64,000 nt of DNA from Bryum argenteum. Lineage: Eukaryota; Streptophyta; Bryopsida; Bryales; Bryaceae. The position numbers and the translations under genes were made by a program. Below the pieces are notes generated by a model. It was not told the origin of the DNA, ran no database searches, and saw nothing but the letters and a program-made list of their open reading frames with translations. Location of the stretch: contig CM073329.1 of assembly GCA_037043015.1 (NCBI GenBank), forward strand, positions 8,448,648 through 8,512,647, given 5' to 3'. This document shows positions 59,858-64,000 of the stretch, in pieces (within the stretch, counting starts at the first letter, position 1; every line of letters starts with the position of its first letter).

Positions 59858-62800
59858 ATGTTCAGCGCCAATGCTCACCCCTCCATCCTCCTCTCGTCTC
59901 CTCTCTCGTCCCCAATCTCAAACCAACCCAGCTGCTCATACGCTTCGCATCGCCCACTTCGCGCGCTTCGATCCCGCACGCTGAGTACCCAGCTCCACAA
60001 ACCACAATCAGCCCGCCACAGGTACTGGAATCGCTTATTCATCTGGTTTCTGCGTCCCTGCAGTTTCGTTAGAATGGCTGCACTTTTCGAGGGATTAGTA
60101 TCAATCTTTAGTGACATTACAGAGATTGTGATGTTAAAGAGAAGCAATGGCGTCAGGGATTGGAATTGACTAGAAAGAGAGGGTAACATTACAGGGATGG
60201 TGCTGTTACAGAGAAGCATTGGAAGGATTACAATCAACTAGGTAGAGAGGGTGACATTACAAGGATTGTGATGGTGGTGTCAAATTGCAAGCAAAAAGCC
60301 AATGCTACGGCACGGCAGTCTTGGTATGTAACAATGGCAAGTGCTGGGAATAGGAATTGCCCATAAGTGTGGTTGTGTGAATTTTGCTCTGCAGAGTACG
60401 GGCGATGGCGCAGAGTCCGGATTTGGAGGAGGATACGAGGAAAGAGGTGTTCGAAGTGGCAGCGGACAATATACTCAAAGAGGATGGCTTGGAGACCAAG
60501 AAGAAGTTCGACAATGGTAGTACGGATTCAGAGAATGTAGGGGTGGCGGATTCGGAGGTGAATGGAGGGGCTAAGAGTAAGAAGAAGGGAGAGGATGAGG
60601 CGACTATGCCGGAGGAGCTGGAGCTGGCGCAACGCCATCCGTTGGACCCGCACAAGCCGAATTTCAGTGAGCTGCTCCCAGAGGCGCTCCGGCCTTACCC
60701 GAGCTTCGAGGGGTGGTTTGTAAGAATATGGGATCCAACTGCGAATTTTAGTGCCGCGGTGATTCTGGCTACGAATTACGCTACGGATGAGAGCCAGGTG
60801 ACGCTGTTGTTCGCGCCGGGGAAGAATGTGGAGCGCGAGGGCGGACGTGATGCTATCAATCATGGCTACACTTATGCTGTTGCTGCCAAAACCAAGGTTT
60901 GCACTCTTCCATCCTCCTCCCATTTCACCATCTCTCGCATCCGTTCTCATTCGACCATCATCTTTCTTTGAGCTTGAATCCATCCCCCATTCGACCAATT
61001 CTCTCTGTGCCCGGCTTGAATCCATTTTAATGTTGGAAAAGTTTCACAAGTCATCCACTTATTATCCACCTTCTTAAGAATCTCATTTGGCTAGTTCTGG
61101 GTAATACTCGTGTGGTGACATTAAGGTTTTGAATCAGAAAAATTCCCGAACCTGCAGAAATGAATTGGTAGTTTGACACTTTGTTTTGGCTGACTTTCAA
61201 CCAAATGCCAGATCTTCCTGATCAATGATTCATCCCCATCTAACCATTTCTTTCTTTGAGCTCGAATCCTTCCCCATTTCACCATCAGGGCATTTGGACA
61301 TATACAGGAAACTTGGATAATTATGTTTGCGGAGTGTGTACTCTGTTTATCGGAATTGCATAAATAGAATTTCTTGGGGACATTTCTGATGATGCCTATA
61401 CTTTGTCCAAAAAATGTATTAGGAAGCCATGGTGAGTTACTTTTGAATTTCTGGAAAGTTTAGAAGTGGCTAACTGCGGCACCTTTCACCTTGAAATCCA
61501 TCCTCTTTCTATGAGCTTGAATCTATCCTCATTCTGCAACTCTCTCTCTATGAAATGGAGTCTTGGAGTTAGGGTTTTGATGCTGTTGTTGTGGTGATGT
61601 TCCAGGACGCTAAGTTCTTGAAGAAGGAGAATGACGAGGATTGGGGCGATGATAAGGGCGAGAGGCCGGAGGGGTTTGAATGGGACGCCGGTGAAATTGG
61701 GGGTTTCAGTGTCACTCCCCACCACATCGACCTTGATTTCACCGTCGAGGGCTACCACTTCAAAGCGCATCTCACCAACGAGGTGTGCCCTCTTCACCTT
61801 TTCCCTCTTCAAAGGCGCGTGATTTTCATCATAAAATATCAAATCTCAAAGTTCCTCAAACTATTTTCCTTTCTTGATGATGAAAAACTTACCTTGTTGG
61901 CTAAAAATGAGGAATTGGAAGTTTTAGAAAACCACTGTGAATAGACAATTGTATGGATACTTTTACAATCTAGATCACTAGATCCTAAATAGTTTACCTT
62001 GTACATTGAATGCACACTAGATCATTGGTTCTTTTCACAATGTTAGAAGACATTCTTGTATGAGGCAATTCTTGAGGAATGTAAATCAACTTGTAATCCC
62101 TAGATACGCACTTTTATCTTGCTACGCACTTTTATCTTGCTACGCACTTTTATCTTGCTACGCACTTTTATCTTGCTACGCACTTTTTTCTTGCTAGCCA
62201 AGGATTACATGAAATAATTGAATGGGGATCCCACTGGCGATGTTTCACATGTGGTATATATTCACTAATTAACCCCTAACTCTCCTTGTTGCAAATTGGT
62301 CTAAGTCACAAAATTTGACCTTCCTTTAGATTCAGCTCAAAAAATCTCAATCTAAGCATTATTTGAAAGATTCAACCGTAAGATCTCAAGGTTCACTTGA
62401 CATTCATCTCACATACAAAATTTGAACCGTTCATTCTTCCTCATTTGTGAGATTATAATGGTCAAAGTTGGCTGAGTTTTTCTCCTGTGGGAACCTCCAA
62501 AACCTGTTTCGGGTTTTAAGGAAAGTTAGGGGTTAAACATTATTTGATAAGAGTTACAGCTTTTTCCTGTAATTGATTTATTTGGTGGTTTGTAATATGT
62601 TGTGTGGGTGTGGGTGTGGGTGTTGCAGCTGCTGTGGGATGCTCATAAATCTGAGAAGGGTCCAGAAGGATGGGCGCGCTTTGTGACCATAATCCCCACT
62701 CACTGGTATGTGTACAGTCTCGGCTCAACGGTGGACTACACCTTCTCCAACGCCGAGAAAGACATTCACCATGAAGGCTCGGCATATGGGCATGTGGAGA

Positions 62801-64000
62801 AGAATTGGGGTCAAACCTTCCCTGCTGGCCATGTCTGGTTACAAGCCTTTGCACCTGATAACAATTCCCAGGTACAAAACTTCTTCTCTTCCAAATGTGC
62901 ATTACCAATTATATGTATTCTAGTAACATACTCCCTCCACGTCTCACTTAAATACCCTGATTTTAGCATTACAAGGAAATAAGATTCAAATTTGCAAGAA
63001 CCTCAATATGCAATTTGTGTAGTAGATATATACGACATGAATGGCACACATGGCACACATGTAAAGGTTATTGGACGAACAATTAGGATAGCTCAATATA
63101 TTCTGAAATGACCGAAGAGGCTCATACAACAACATGAAGTGTTTCAAGTATATCTTAGTGAGAATGAGGGAGTAGTGAGAAGGGGGAGTTTTTTAGTTTT
63201 GGGGATTTCTTTGAAATTATAAGAACAAAGTAAACTCACTGTTTTGACATCGTAGTTATTATGTGTAGTATATGTTTGTAATAGGAATGGAGATACATAT
63301 CATGGTATAAGTGTTCATTGTTGTTGGTTTTGACAAACTGATTGCGTCCATATGCGAACATATGCATAACGTCCAATAATCTATACATTGTTCACACTTG
63401 CATTCCCTTCAATTTGAGTATTTGTAGAAAGGAATGAAATTATTAGGTTATAATTTAGTCTTGTTTCTATTTCTCTTCTTCTATAATCTCACCACTGAGA
63501 TAAGAGCTGTTGATGAGATGGGTGCTTACAGTTGTGGGCATTGGAATTTGCAGCTGTGTTTGTCAGGGGCCTACTTCAACACTCCAAATGAGACACTAAG
63601 CTCACCCTACCTTTTTGTATTGGGATATCGGTCACCGAAGGTGCAACTTGATTTCCGCACAAACGACATTGGAATTGTTTTCAAGGACAAAGATGCTAAA
63701 CCCCGCGAAAGTAGTTTCTCCATCACCGCCGTCGGCCCCTCGCATACTATTGAGGTAACATATAATTGCTTCTTACATGTAGTTCCAACCACTTTTATGT
63801 CCATTGAGCATGTTTGAATGTGAGATATCACATGTCTTTTTTTTCGATTTTTTTGTTTTACTTATCGTTATGGCATGGGTGGTTCAAATGGGTTTAACTT
63901 ATGGCTTTTTTTTTATTTGCAGTTGAAAACGAGTGCTCCATTCGACACATTCTCGGACACCGTATTGGCACCCATGACAAAAGTAGATTGGGAACCCGCA
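59858..64000 (+). CDS. Plastid-targeted tocopherol-cyclase-like protein (5' part, runs off the window)
   Basis: Exons: 59858-60021, 60395-60896, 61606-61782, 62629-62871, 63554-63754, 63923-beyond 64000, all with GT-AG borders and matching phases. Residues 1-55 (MFSANAHPSILLSSPLSS..., rich in Ser and Arg, no acidic residues) look like a chloroplast transit peptide ending at VRAMA. An acidic linker follows, then PYPSFEGWFVRIWDP, similar to the HSGYH..FFEGWYFKV entry of tocopherol cyclase. FSVTPHHIDLDF comes next, then GHVEKNWGQTFPAGHVWLQ (about 336-354), the counterpart of SEKNWGAGFPRKWFWVQ in VTE1. Tocopherol cyclase closes the chromanol ring of tocopherols in plastids. Here sequence identity is low apart from these anchors, so this is a diverged relative with unknown substrate. 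It is not necessarily VTE1. Intron 3 carries a minisatellite and a MITE. Confidence 0.72.
62105..62195. repeat. 18-bp minisatellite in intron 3
   Basis: Five copies of TACGCACTTTTATCTTGC head to tail, with the last copy altered (TTTTTTC). It lies within the intron between 61782 and 62629. Confidence 0.95.
62269..62536 (-). mobile_element. 268-bp MITE flanked by TTAA
   Basis: The left end TTAACCCCTAACTCTCCTT and the reverse complement of the right end (TTAACCCCTAACTTTCCTT) differ at one base of 19. TTAA at both ends is the likely target site, as for piggyBac-type elements. The interior, read on the minus strand, contains ATTATAATCTCACAAATGAGG, here split as ATTATAATCTCAC and AAATGAGG. This links it to the dispersed copies at 12055, 34735 and 48655. 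Non-coding. Confidence 0.8.

Noticed and set aside
1..64000. CRISPR arrays, operons or bacterial signals
   Set aside because: Spliced genes and plant transposons show a eukaryotic nuclear sequence; the regular palindrome array has no CRISPR-like unique spacers or associated genes.

Overview
The window looks like nuclear DNA of a land plant, most likely a seed-free one (moss, liverwort or lycophyte grade). Reasons: intron-rich genes with GT-AG junctions, a DA1-type ubiquitin-activated peptidase, a gene with a chloroplast transit peptide, plant-type Ty3/gypsy elements, and a gene made of short Cys/Phe-x-Phe-x-Pro repeats of a kind I associate with lineages that keep flagellated cells (inference). 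Only three ordinary host genes are supported; most of the window is nested mobile and repetitive DNA.

Host genes. At the left edge a partial plus-strand repeat-motif gene ends at 3139. It converges on a complete 11-exon minus-strand DA1-like gene (8677 to 3623, 569 aa, all exon phases consistent). At the right edge a plus-strand gene (59858 to beyond 64000) encodes a plastid-targeted protein that resembles tocopherol cyclase.

Mobile region 1 (about 13.3-24.5 kb). Two Ty3/gypsy elements are joined head to tail on the minus strand. The left one keeps an LTR-like segment and an RNase H/integrase fragment with one nonsense codon. The right one has LTR-like DNA, a deletion that fuses reverse transcriptase directly to the pol 3' end, a protease-RT frame with a damaged FxDD box, and a frameshifted gag with two zinc knuckles.

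Mobile region 2 (about 24.5-39.7 kb) is the most interesting part. It looks like one 15.2 kb DNA element bounded by short imperfect terminal inverted repeats and a near-perfect 8-bp flanking duplication. It carries two outward-facing genes. The right one is an uninterrupted 1065-codon frame with a D-81-D-38-E arrangement and a VGHTHEDID motif, probably a DDE-type transposase of a poorly described family. The left one is a decayed gene whose parts resemble a ParB-like domain and a DNA N4/N6-methyltransferase-like domain. Between them lie arrays of related palindromes, nine copies in all, that could be binding sites.

Mobile region 3 (39.7-59.4 kb) has no convincing gene. It holds at least three copies of a large AT-rich dispersed repeat, one interrupted by a roughly 3.4 kb insertion, plus TTAA-flanked MITE relatives, a long-arm foldback element and minisatellites. 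Several repeat families also occur inside host introns, including the 76-bp duplication in DA1 and the MITE and minisatellite in the cyclase-like gene.
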